Assembly: GCF_002305875.1 (NCBI RefSeq)
Contig: NZ_CP022098.1
Span: 12,090,001 to 12,154,000, forward strand
From: Cystobacter fuscus
Lineage (GTDB): Bacteria > Myxococcota > Myxococcia > Myxococcales > Myxococcaceae
Direction: 5' to 3'
DNA: 64,000 bases
Position numbers and translations under genes: made by a program. Positions within the stretch are counted from its first letter, which is position 1. The number at the start of each line of letters is the position of its first letter. Shown one piece after another: positions 56,780-64,000 of this stretch. Below the pieces are notes generated by a model. The model was not told where the DNA came from. It was given only the letters and a program-made list of their open reading frames with translations, and made no database searches.

Positions 56780-58234
56780 TCAGTAGGACACCTGCGCGCG
56801 CAGGGTCACGGTCTCGCCGTCGTCTCCGCCGGTGAAGTCGCCACCGCGGTTGTCCGTGTGCCAGTGGATGCCATTGAGCATCAGCCGGGTGAAGCTGTTG
56901 AGATACCAGTTCACCCCCACGGTCGCCGCCCAGCCCTCGCCCAGCCGGGACTCCTGGGTGAAGGCCAGACGCTCGTAGCGCGCGGTCAGCTCGATGGCCC
57001 CGGGGCCCCCATCGAGGATCGACCGGCTCACCTTCGGCTGGGTGAAGTTGCCGAAGCGGGGGTTGTAGGGCGGCGTCTCGCCCGTCACGAAGCCGCCCAC
57101 CGACACACTCCAGGCATCGCTCAGGAAGTCCCGCTGGCCCACCAGCCGCACCTCGCGCCGGCCCAGCTCGGCCATGGCCCACAGCGCGCGCCAATAGCCT
57201 CCCAGCTCGGCCCCATAGCCGGTGTCGCCCGTGGCCCCGGTGAGTGGACCCGTCGACACGCGCAGGCTGCCATTGAACCGGCCACCGATGACGGTGTTGC
57301 GTGTCACCGTACCCGCCGCCGAGGACAGCTTCTCGTCGAAGCCCCACGCCCCCACGTGGACGACCGTGGTGTCCGTCTTCACCGGGTTCCAGTGCGCTCG
57401 CGCGAGCACGGTGCGACTGTCATTGACGGCATAGGCGCTGTCGACGTCGTCCCCCGAGAGCGTCAGCGAGGCGTGCCAGTTCGGCCCGAACAGCCGGCCC
57501 TGCGCGCCAATGCCATAGAAGCCCCGCTGCGGGATGATCGCCGTTCCGACGACCGTCCGCTCGACGAAGGGCGTCGAGTCCGAGCCCGTCGAGCCCTCGA
57601 GGCCACGATCGTTGAAGAGATTGCCAATGCGGAGGTCGTAATCGAGCCCCAGCACCTTGTGACGCCAGCCGAGGAAGGCGGTGACCACGTCGACGCCGTT
57701 CTCGGCGAAGTCGCTCTCGAACTGGTAGAAGAGGTGTGGACCGACGCCCCCCTCGATGCCCAGGCGCAGCGCCCGCGAGCCCGTCGTCGTGATGTTCCGG
57801 GCCTCGTAGGCAGAACCCCCGCTGCCGCTCGCATCGAGCAGGATTCTCCCACGCGGCTTGAACGAGAAGACCCCGTCCCCCGAACGGAAGATCGGCGCAC
57901 CCGCGCCCCACTCGACCTGCACGTCCGTCGCCTTCGCGCCGGGCAAGGGCACGGCCACCGCTCGCGCCGTGTCGACCGGGGCCGTGGCCGGACCAGGAGG
58001 AACCAACTGCGGAGCGATCGGCGCCATGACCGCGCGGACCTCCTCCAGCTCCGCATGATCCCTCGCTTGTCTCTTCTCGAGCGCTTCCAGCCGGGCGCGC
58101 AGCGCGTCGATCTCCGCCCGCCGCGCCTCGTCCGTCGCATCGTTGGACACGGCGTCAGCCACGGGCTCCTGTGCGAGGGCGGGAGCGGACGCCACCCACA
58201 ACGAGCCCACGAGCACACGCGTCAGAAGATCCAC
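56780..58234 (-). CDS. OprP/OprO-like phosphate-selective porin (484 aa)
   Basis: Outer-membrane porin. After the signal peptide ([22 protein letters not shown]) a coiled segment (EIDALRARLEALEKRQARD) precedes a beta-barrel with alternating strands ending in aromatic residues: KPRGRILLDASG, FYQFESDFAENGVDVVTAFLGW, GIGAQGRLFG, ARAHWNPVKTDTT, ELTARYERLAFTQESRLG, GVNWYLNSFTRLML, and the C-terminal VTLRAQVSY with the terminal aromatic of OM proteins. The layout matches the O/P porin family for phosphate, pyrophosphate or other anions. GTG 58234 has GGAG at six bases; its start overlaps the ATPase stop by 13 bp, so it is the last gene of the transport operon. Confidence 0.85.
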   Translation of the reverse strand: MDLLTRVLVGSLWVASAPALAQEPVADAVSNDATDEARRAEIDALRARLEALEKRQARDHAELEEVRAVMAPIAPQLVPPGPATAPVDTARAVAVPLPGAKATDVQVEWGAGAPIFRSGDGVFSFKPRGRILLDASGSGGSAYEARNITTTGSRALRLGIEGGVGPHLFYQFESDFAENGVDVVTAFLGWRHKVLGLDYDLRIGNLFNDRGLEGSTGSDSTPFVERTVVGTAIIPQRGFYGIGAQGRLFGPNWHASLTLSGDDVDSAYAVNDSRTVLARAHWNPVKTDTTVVHVGAWGFDEKLSSAAGTVTRNTVIGGRFNGSLRVSTGPLTGATGDTGYGAELGGYWRALWAMAELGRREVRLVGQRDFLSDAWSVSVGGFVTGETPPYNPRFGNFTQPKVSRSILDGGPGAIELTARYERLAFTQESRLGEGWAATVGVNWYLNSFTRLMLNGIHWHTDNRGGDFTGGDDGETVTLRAQVSY

Positions 58235-59277
58235 AGCCGCTCCTTCGGGAACGCGAGGGTGTACGCCCCGGGGGACAGCGCCTCGCGCGTGGTGGCGCGC
58301 AGCGCGTGCCCCTCGAGCTGGAACTGGTGCTCCCAGCGGCCACCCACGTAGATGGAGCTGTCCAGGTGCGCCGGCAGCCGGTTCTCCCCGGGCCCGGACG
58401 CCAGTGACAGTTCCTCCACGCGGATGACCCCCGTGGCGGTCCCCTCACCGCCCGTCCCGCCCCGCTGCTGGCCCCACAGCGACAGCCCACCCACTTCCAG
58501 CCGGGCCTCGTTCCCACGGCGCTCCACCACCCGCCCCGGCAGGGTGTTGTTCACCCCCATGAAGTTCGCGGCGAACAAGCTCTGGGGCTCCGTGTAGAGC
58601 TGCTCCGGCGTGCCGTCCTGCACCATGCGCCCCCCGTCCAGGAGCATGATGCGATCCGCGATGGCCATCGCCTCCACCTGGTCATGCGTGACGAAGAGGG
58701 CGGTGAGCCCCATCCGCTTGATGAGGGCGCGAATCCAGATGCGTGCCTCCTCGCGCAGCTTCGCGTCCAGGTTGGACAAGGGCTCGTCCAGCAGCACGAG
58801 CGGCGGGCTGTAGACGAGCGCGCGAGCCAGGGCCACGCGCTGCTGCTGGCCTCCGGAGAGCTGGCTGGGAAGGCGATCGCCCACGCCCTCCAGATCCACG
58901 CCCTTGAGCACCTCGTGCACCGCCCGGTCGATGGCCTCCTTCGACTGCTTGCGCAGCTTCAACCCATAGGCGACGTTCTCCGCCACCGTCTTGTGAGGCC
59001 ACAGCGCGTAGGACTGGAAGACGAGCCCCAGGTCGCGCTGCTCTGGCGGCAGGTTCACCTTCGCCGCCGCGTCGAACACCGTGCGATCTCCAATGTGGAT
59101 ACGACCCCGGAGGGGCGTCTCCAGCCCGGCGATGGAGCGCAGCAGCGTCGACTTGCCGCAGCCCGAGCGCCCGAGCAACGCCACCACCTCGCTGTGGCGG
59201 AAGTCGGCGGTGATGCCCTTGAGGATGTCATTGGTGCCGAGCCGGACGTGCACGTCCTCGACGAGCAACCTAGCCAT
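58222..59277 (-). CDS. ABC transporter ATPase, AfuC/FbpC type (351 aa)
   Basis: ATP-hydrolysing subunit: Walker [20 protein letters not shown]-loop in [19 protein letters not shown], signature [19 protein letters not shown], Walker [13 protein letters not shown] and H-loop [10 protein letters not shown]. The C-terminal 110 residues are a TOBE-type regulatory domain. The group transports ferric iron, sulfate, phosphonate or sugar phosphates with a two-domain permease. ATG 59277 overlaps the permease gene end by 8 bp. Order in the operon: binding protein, permease, ATPase, porin. Confidence 0.93.
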   Translation of the reverse strand: MARLLVEDVHVRLGTNDILKGITADFRHSEVVALLGRSGCGKSTLLRSIAGLETPLRGRIHIGDRTVFDAAAKVNLPPEQRDLGLVFQSYALWPHKTVAENVAYGLKLRKQSKEAIDRAVHEVLKGVDLEGVGDRLPSQLSGGQQQRVALARALVYSPPLVLLDEPLSNLDAKLREEARIWIRALIKRMGLTALFVTHDQVEAMAIADRIMLLDGGRMVQDGTPEQLYTEPQSLFAANFMGVNNTLPGRVVERRGNEARLEVGGLSLWGQQRGGTGGEGTATGVIRVEELSLASGPGENRLPAHLDSSIYVGGRWEHQFQLEGHALRATTREALSPGAYTLAFPKERLWIF

Positions 59278-60940
59278 GATGTGCCTTCCTTCCGAACAGG
59301 GTGAGCAACAAGAGACCCGCGCCGACCATCGCGATGTTGATGACCGACAAGGCGACGACGGTGTCCACCGCTCCGGTGGCCCAGAGCGACACGAGCAACG
59401 AACCAATCACTTCCGTTCCGGGCCCCAGCAGGTAGACACCCGTGGAGTACTCGCGCACGAAGGTGACGAAGACGAGCATCCAACTGCCGAGCAGGCCCGC
59501 GCGAATCAGCGGCAACGTGACGTCCAGGCTGACACGCCCCGGAGAGGCACCCACCACCCGGCCGGCCTCCTCCAGCTCCGGGCCAATCTGCAACAGACTG
59601 CCGGACACCAGGCGCATGCCATAGGCCATCCACACCAGCGTGTAGGCCACCCACATGGCCAGCAGCGTCTGCCGCAACGGCTGCAACGGGGGGAAGAAGA
59701 GGAAGACCCAGAAGATGGCCAGACCGGCGACGATGCCCGGCATGGCGCGAGGCAACAGCACGAGGTAGTCGATGACGCGCGCCCACGCCGACTGCCAGCG
59801 ATGCACCGCGAGGTTGATGAGGGTGTAGACGACCACCGACGCGGCCCCGCCCACCGCGGCCAGCACCAGGGTGTTGGTGATGCCGCGCACCAGGTTGGGG
59901 TAGTGGGTGAGTTCGCGGAAGTGGTCCAGCGTCAGCGCACTGGCCAGCTCCACGCCCTCGCCCCAGCTCGACAGGAAAGAGCGCAACACGAGCGCGCACA
60001 CGGGCGCCACCACCACCGTGAGCAGCCAGAGCGCGATGAACGCCGCCGCGGGCCAGCGCCACGCGCCCAGGGCGATGGGCCGCGCGCCCTGCGCCTTGCC
60101 CTTGATGGACACGTAGCGGTTGGCGCTTCGCAGCAGCCGGTTCTGCAACCACACCAGCGGCACCGCGATGAAGACGATGACCATCACCACCACGGCCATG
60201 AGCTGGTAGGAGGGAATGCCCAGCACGTTCGTCAGCTTGTAGAGATAGGTGGCCAGCACCAGCACGCCCTTGGGGTCCGCGAGCACCAGCGGCAGGCCGA
60301 ACAGCTCGAAGCCCAGGAAGAACACGAGCACGGCGGCGTACAGCAGCGCGGGGCGGATCATCGGCAGGCTGACGGTGACCGCCACCCGCAGGGGCCCCGC
60401 GCCGATGGAGCGTGCCGCCTCCTCCACGTCCGAGCCCAGGCTGCGCAGCGCCGTGGCGGCGTAGAGGAACACGTGGGGCGCGTGCGTGAGCCCCGCGATC
60501 AGGATGAGCGACGGCAGCGAATAGACATCCCAGGGCAGCGAGCCCAGCCACCCCTTCACCCACAGGCTGACGATGCCCACCGGCCCGAAGGCCACCACGA
60601 AGCCGAACGCCAGCACGATGGAGGAGATGAACATGGGCGTGAGGATGAGCGGCTCCATCCACCGCCGGCCCGGCAGGTCCGTGCGCACCAGCAGGAAGGC
60701 CAGCAGCGCCCCCACCGGCACGGCGATGAGCGTCATGCCCACGGACACCACCACCGAGGTGCCCAGCGCGCGGTAGAAGTCCGGATCCTCGAAGACGAAT
60801 TGATAGGCCCCCAGCGTCGGGTGCACGTTGCGGGCAAAGAAGGGGCCATCCAGGAAGCTCTGCCAGACGACCAGCAGCAGGGGAGCGAGGATGGCCAGCG
60901 CGGAGGCCAGGACGATCCCGATTCTCAGTGAGCGGTTCAT
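59270..60940 (-). CDS. ABC transporter permease with two fused halves, FbpB/AfuB type (556 aa)
   Basis: Inner-membrane channel with about 12 transmembrane segments in two homologous halves. Each half contains an EAA loop for the ATPase: EEAARSIGAGPLRVAVTVSLPMI in the first, EEAGRVVGASPGRVSLDVTLPLI in the second. The first half starts with SLRIGIVLASALAILAPLLLVVWQ; the middle carries a cytoplasmic loop (LLRSANRYVSIKGKA). The fusion of two halves is the feature of ferric-iron, phosphonate and AfuB permeases. ATG 60940. It lies between the binding protein gene (19 bp away) and the ATPase. Confidence 0.93.
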   Translation of the reverse strand: MNRSLRIGIVLASALAILAPLLLVVWQSFLDGPFFARNVHPTLGAYQFVFEDPDFYRALGTSVVVSVGMTLIAVPVGALLAFLLVRTDLPGRRWMEPLILTPMFISSIVLAFGFVVAFGPVGIVSLWVKGWLGSLPWDVYSLPSLILIAGLTHAPHVFLYAATALRSLGSDVEEAARSIGAGPLRVAVTVSLPMIRPALLYAAVLVFFLGFELFGLPLVLADPKGVLVLATYLYKLTNVLGIPSYQLMAVVVMVIVFIAVPLVWLQNRLLRSANRYVSIKGKAQGARPIALGAWRWPAAAFIALWLLTVVVAPVCALVLRSFLSSWGEGVELASALTLDHFRELTHYPNLVRGITNTLVLAAVGGAASVVVYTLINLAVHRWQSAWARVIDYLVLLPRAMPGIVAGLAIFWVFLFFPPLQPLRQTLLAMWVAYTLVWMAYGMRLVSGSLLQIGPELEEAGRVVGASPGRVSLDVTLPLIRAGLLGSWMLVFVTFVREYSTGVYLLGPGTEVIGSLLVSLWATGAVDTVVALSVINIAMVGAGLLLLTLFGRKAHHG

Positions 60941-60959
60941 GGTCGGAGTCCTCCGCCGC

Positions 60960-62045
60960 TCAGCGGCCGCGCACGATGCGCTTCCACTGCTTGAGGAAAC
61001 GCAGGCGGGTGAGTTGATCCAGGTTGGCCAGCAGTTGCGGTCCCACGCGGATGGCACGCACCTGCTCGGCGGGAGGCCGGGGCACGTCGACGTCTCCCAG
61101 GTCGGTCCTCACCGGCGTCATGTCGCGCTGAGCCAGCAAGGACTGGCCGCGCCGCGACAGCATGAAGTCCAGGAACAACTTCGCGGCGTTGGGGTGGCGC
61201 GCCTCCGTGGGAATGAACGCGATGCGCGAGAGCGTCAGCGTGAAGTCGGCCGGGAAGACGATGCCCACCGACGGGTCCTTCTTCCGCCGCTGGAGCGCGT
61301 AGGAGCCAATCATGTTGTAGACGAGCAGGTGCTCGCCGGAGACGAGCCGCTCCATCATCGCGCCCGTGGAGGTGTAGAGCCGGGGCTCGGTGCCGGCCAT
61401 GGCCTCCACCAGGCTCCACGTGTCCCGGCTGATCTGCACGTCCTGGGAGATGAACAGGAAGCCCACGCCGCTGCGCTCCGGGTCGTAGCTGGCCACCTTG
61501 CCCCGGTAGAAGTCCTTCTTCGCGCGCAACAGCTTCTCCAGGTCGGCGCGCGTGCGCGGCACGTCCTCCGGAGGCATCAGCCGCTTGTTGTAGGCGATGA
61601 CGAGCGGCTCGGCGGTGACGCCATAGCCCTCGTTCTTCCACACCGCCCAATCGGGCAGGTTCGGCTTCTCCGGCGAGGCATACGCCTGCGCGTAGCCGTC
61701 ATTGATGAGCTTCACCTGGAGGTCCATCGCCGAGCTCCACACGAGGTCGGCCGTGCCCTGCCCGGCCGCCACCTCCGCGATGAAGCGGCTGTAGATCTCC
61801 GTCGAGTTCTGGTCCGCGTACTCGACACGCACACCGGGATAGGTGGCCTCGAACTCACGGATGAGCGCGGCGGCCTCGCTCGCGTCCGTGGCGGAGTAGA
61901 TGCTGAGCACGCCCTCCTTCTGGGCGGCCTCGATGATGCGAGCGTAGGAGCGGGGATAGCCTTCGGGCAGCGGAACGTCGGAGCCCTCGGCCGCGGCACC
62001 TGTCGACAACAGGGCCACCGCCAGGGCGGTCAGCATTCGTTTCAA
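60960..62045 (-). CDS. Periplasmic substrate-binding protein, AfuA/FbpA type (361 aa)
   Basis: Extracellular solute-binding protein of COG1840. Signal peptide LKRMLTALAVALLSTGAAA. The fold is shown by LSIYSATDASEAAALIREFEATYPG, DLVWSSAMDLQVKLINDGYAQAY, VIAYNKRLMPPEDVP, LLVYNMIGSYALQRR and FIPTEARHPNAAKLFLDFML. In ferric-binding proteins a pair of adjacent Tyr binds iron where GSYALQR stands here, so only one of the two Tyr is kept and iron is not certain; a sugar-phosphate, organophosphate or similar anion would also suit the neighbouring porin. TTG 62045 has a well-placed AGAGG; ATG 62036 is the alternative. Confidence 0.88.
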   Translation of the reverse strand: MKRMLTALAVALLSTGAAAEGSDVPLPEGYPRSYARIIEAAQKEGVLSIYSATDASEAAALIREFEATYPGVRVEYADQNSTEIYSRFIAEVAAGQGTADLVWSSAMDLQVKLINDGYAQAYASPEKPNLPDWAVWKNEGYGVTAEPLVIAYNKRLMPPEDVPRTRADLEKLLRAKKDFYRGKVASYDPERSGVGFLFISQDVQISRDTWSLVEAMAGTEPRLYTSTGAMMERLVSGEHLLVYNMIGSYALQRRKKDPSVGIVFPADFTLTLSRIAFIPTEARHPNAAKLFLDFMLSRRGQSLLAQRDMTPVRTDLGDVDVPRPPAEQVRAIRVGPQLLANLDQLTRLRFLKQWKRIVRGR

Positions 62046-62150
62046 GGAAGACCTCTCGGGTGTCGGGGTTCCCAATTCGGCTTGTCTTGCAACACCGACG
62101 ATATGAATCGAAGCTGTCACCGACCTGTCGCGCGCCGGTGAGGAGGTCGC

Positions 62151-62816
62151 TTGCGCATCCTGATTGTCGAAGACAACGCATCCCTGGCGCGTGGACTCAC
62201 CGCGTCATTCAGGGCGTCTGGGTTCGCCGTGGACCATGTAACGCATGGCGTCGCGGCCTTGGATGAAGAGCGGCTCGTCCCCTACAACCTGATGATCCTC
62301 GACGTGGGCCTGCCGGACCTCAGTGGCTTCGAGGTGCTCAGACAGCTCCGCCAGCGCGGCTCGAAGACGCCGGTGTTGATCCTCACCGCGCGCGCCGCCC
62401 TCAACGACAAGGTGAAGGGACTGGACCTGGGAGCGGACGACTACCTGCTCAAGCCTTTCGAGCCCGCCGAGCTGGAGGCCCGCGTGCGCGCGCTGCTGCG
62501 ACGCGGCCAGGGACAGCCAGCGCCCGCCCTCACGCTCGGTGGGTTGGTGTTCGATCGCTCCACGGGGACCGCCACGCTGCATGGGCGTCCGCTGGAGCTG
62601 CGCCGGCGGGAGTGGGCCGTCCTGGAGAGCCTGATGATGCGGGCGGGAAAGGTCGTCACCAAGGAGCGGCTGAGCACCGAGGTGTTCGGCCATGACGAGC
62701 CGGTGGGCCCCAACGCGCTCGAGGTGTACGTGGGGCGGCTGCGCAAGAAGCTCGAGCCCGACGGCCCCACCATCCGCACCATCCGTGGCCTCGGCTACCT
62801 GCTCAACGCCTCGTGA
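62151..62816 (+). CDS. OmpR-family response regulator, TctD/QseB-like (221 aa)
   Basis: Receiver domain (1-115) with Asp51 in LMILDVGLPD as phosphorylation site, the acidic pocket IVEDN, Thr in ILTARA and Lys in YLLKPFEP. A winged-helix DNA-binding domain (about 125-219) ends in EVYVGRLRKKLEPDGPTIRTIRGLGYLL. The start codon is TTG 62151 after a strong GAGGAGG. It overlaps the sensor gene by GTGA and is divergent from the binding-protein gene, so it is likely to regulate the transport operon in the manner of TctD. Confidence 0.95.
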   Translation: MRILIVEDNASLARGLTASFRASGFAVDHVTHGVAALDEERLVPYNLMILDVGLPDLSGFEVLRQLRQRGSKTPVLILTARAALNDKVKGLDLGADDYLLKPFEPAELEARVRALLRRGQGQPAPALTLGGLVFDRSTGTATLHGRPLELRRREWAVLESLMMRAGKVVTKERLSTEVFGHDEPVGPNALEVYVGRLRKKLEPDGPTIRTIRGLGYLLNAS

Positions 62817-64000
62817 AGACACCGGGTGAATCGAGCTCCCTCACCACGCGGCTCGTGGTGGCCATGGCGGGTCCCCTGCTGGCGCTGGCACTGGTGCTGG
62901 GATTGGGAGGCGCCTGGCTGATTCACGGCGTGGTGCAGCGCAGTGGGGATCGCATCCTCGCGGGCTCGGTGGGCGCCATCGCGGAGACCGTGGCGCTGGA
63001 AGACGGGGAGCTGACGCTGGACCTTCCGCCCGCGGCCTTCGGCATGCTGGAGAACAGCGAGCGCGACAACGTCTACTACGCCATCCGGCACGAGGGACGG
63101 CTCATCACCGGCTACCCGGAGCTGGCGTTTCCCCCCGAGCCCCCCGAGCGCGACACCGTGGCCTTCCGTGACGAGACGTTCCGAGGCCAGCCGGTGCGCG
63201 TGGCGGCGGTGAGCCGGAGGATTCCGCGGCTCAAGGAGCCGGTGGTGGTGCAGGTCGCGGAGACGCTCGAGGCGCGGCGGGCGCTCCAGGCCCGCATGGT
63301 GTTCGGACTGGCCCTGCTGGAGGCCGCTCTCATCCTCGGCGCCGCGCTGACGGCCCGGCCCGCCCTGCGGTGGGGACTCAAGCCCCTGGCCCGCGCGCGC
63401 GCCAGCGTGGAGGCCAAGGCCCGCGCCGCGCCCGTGGAGCTGTCACCGCTGCCGCTCGCGTCCGTGCCCACCGAGCTGCGCCCCTTCGTCGAGGCCGTCA
63501 ACGCACTGCTGTCCCGGCTGGAGGAGTCCACCGCGCGCATGCGCCGCTTCACCGGCGATGCCTCCCACCAGATGCGCACCCCGCTCGCGGTGCTGCGCAC
63601 GCACCTGGCGCTCGCCCTGCGCGAGGACGCGACAGAGCAGGAGCGGCACACCGCCCTGTCGGAGGTGCGGGACGCGACGCTGTCGCTGGAGCGGCTCCTG
63701 ACGCAATTGCTGACACTGGCGCGAGCGGAGGAGCGCGGCGCCCTGCCCGCGCTGCAACGGGTGGATTTGAATGGCCTCGCGGCCCAGGTGACGGCGGACT
63801 TCGTGCCCCAGGCGTTGCGCGCGGACGTCGAGGTCCAGTTCGAGGGCCATGAGCCGGAGCTGCCCATCCGCGCGGATCCCGTGCTGGTGCGCGAGGTGGC
63901 TGGCAACCTCCTGGACAACGCCATCCGCTACCACCGGCGGGGCGGGCAGGTGACGGTGCGGGTGACGTCCCGCGACGGAGCGCCCTGGCTGGAGATCGAG
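62813..64000 (+). CDS. TctE-like sensor histidine kinase, 3' part off window (396 aa visible)
   Basis: Partner of the preceding regulator. Two transmembrane segments (about 12-45 and about 165-190) enclose a periplasmic domain of the 2CSK_N type (GDRILAGSVGAIAETVALEDGELTLDLPPAAFGMLENSERDNVYYAIRHEGRLITGYPEL). The HAMP-free region leads to HisKA with FTGDASHQMRTPLAVLRTHL (phospho-His) and the beginning of the HATPase_c domain with NLLDNAIRYH. The end of the window cuts the ATPase part. GTG 62813 overlaps the regulator stop by four bases. Confidence 0.93.
   Translation, partial: MKTPGESSSLTTRLVVAMAGPLLALALVLGLGGAWLIHGVVQRSGDRILAGSVGAIAETVALEDGELTLDLPPAAFGMLENSERDNVYYAIRHEGRLITGYPELAFPPEPPERDTVAFRDETFRGQPVRVAAVSRRIPRLKEPVVVQVAETLEARRALQARMVFGLALLEAALILGAALTARPALRWGLKPLARARASVEAKARAAPVELSPLPLASVPTELRPFVEAVNALLSRLEESTARMRRFTGDASHQMRTPLAVLRTHLALALREDATEQERHTALSEVRDATLSLERLLTQLLTLARAEERGALPALQRVDLNGLAAQVTADFVPQALRADVEVQFEGHEPELPIRADPVLVREVAGNLLDNAIRYHRRGGQVTVRVTSRDGAPWLEIE

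Overview
The window is a stretch of GC-rich chromosome, almost certainly from a myxobacterium of the Cystobacterineae (Archangium / Cystobacter / Melittangium type). The reasons are a very high GC third-position bias, many multidomain signalling proteins (hybrid PAS kinase, MshEN-receiver-cyclase fusion, Ser/Thr kinase with PilZ-like segment), a SitA-type lipoprotein toxin of the kind exchanged between myxobacterial cells, and many secreted or lipoprotein genes. I see no rRNA, tRNA, CRISPR array, insertion sequence or prophage.

Layout. 0-6 kb: start of an aminotransferase, a LysM-transglycosylase, and a methylthioadenosine (MTA) salvage set (mtnP, a secreted helical-barrel protein, mtnA, a class II aldolase). 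6-12 kb: a lipoprotein, a tandem pair of Get3/ArsA-like ATPases, an NTF2-fold protein, a triple-LysM GH19 muramidase/chitinase and a DUF4136 lipoprotein. 12-22 kb: signalling block with a hybrid histidine kinase, a SCO1 copper chaperone, a degenerate sigma-54-activator-like protein, a pseudopilin-like protein, an adenylate cyclase with MshEN and receiver domains and a GAF-GAF histidine kinase. 22-30 kb: DUF155/RMD1 protein, tryptophan 2,3-dioxygenase, an AT-hook protein, a decayed acyltransferase/hydrolase locus, proline dehydrogenase, glutathione reductase, DoxX. 30-37 kb: YigZ, a SitA-type toxin with a pentapeptide-like putative immunity protein, a short-chain dehydrogenase, a phytoene-desaturase-like oxidoreductase and a cardiolipin synthase. 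37-42 kb: a three-gene membrane-linked formate dehydrogenase whose catalytic subunit reads through an in-frame UGA as selenocysteine. 42-52 kb: Ser/Thr kinase, ankyrin protein, lipase followed by a probable lipase foldase, NmrA-type reductase with a divergent HxlR regulator. 52-55 kb: molybdenum cofactor genes (mobA with a frameshift, moeA, and a mobB-fdhD fusion), which would serve the formate dehydrogenase. 55-64 kb: a lower-GC two-gene cassette, then an ABC importer of the AfuABC/FbpABC class with an OprP-like porin and a TctDE-like two-component system, the last gene running off the window.

How the genes work together. The clearest functional units are (i) MtnP-MtnA-FucA-like aldolase, which fits the DHAP shunt for MTA rather than the full methionine salvage cycle; (ii) formate dehydrogenase plus Mo-cofactor maturation, with FdhD as the sulfur donor; (iii) toxin/immunity for kin discrimination; (iv) lipase plus foldase; and (v) outer-membrane porin, periplasmic binding protein, permease, ATPase and cognate sensor/regulator for one anionic substrate. 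Most open frames opposite these genes are GC-driven shadows.
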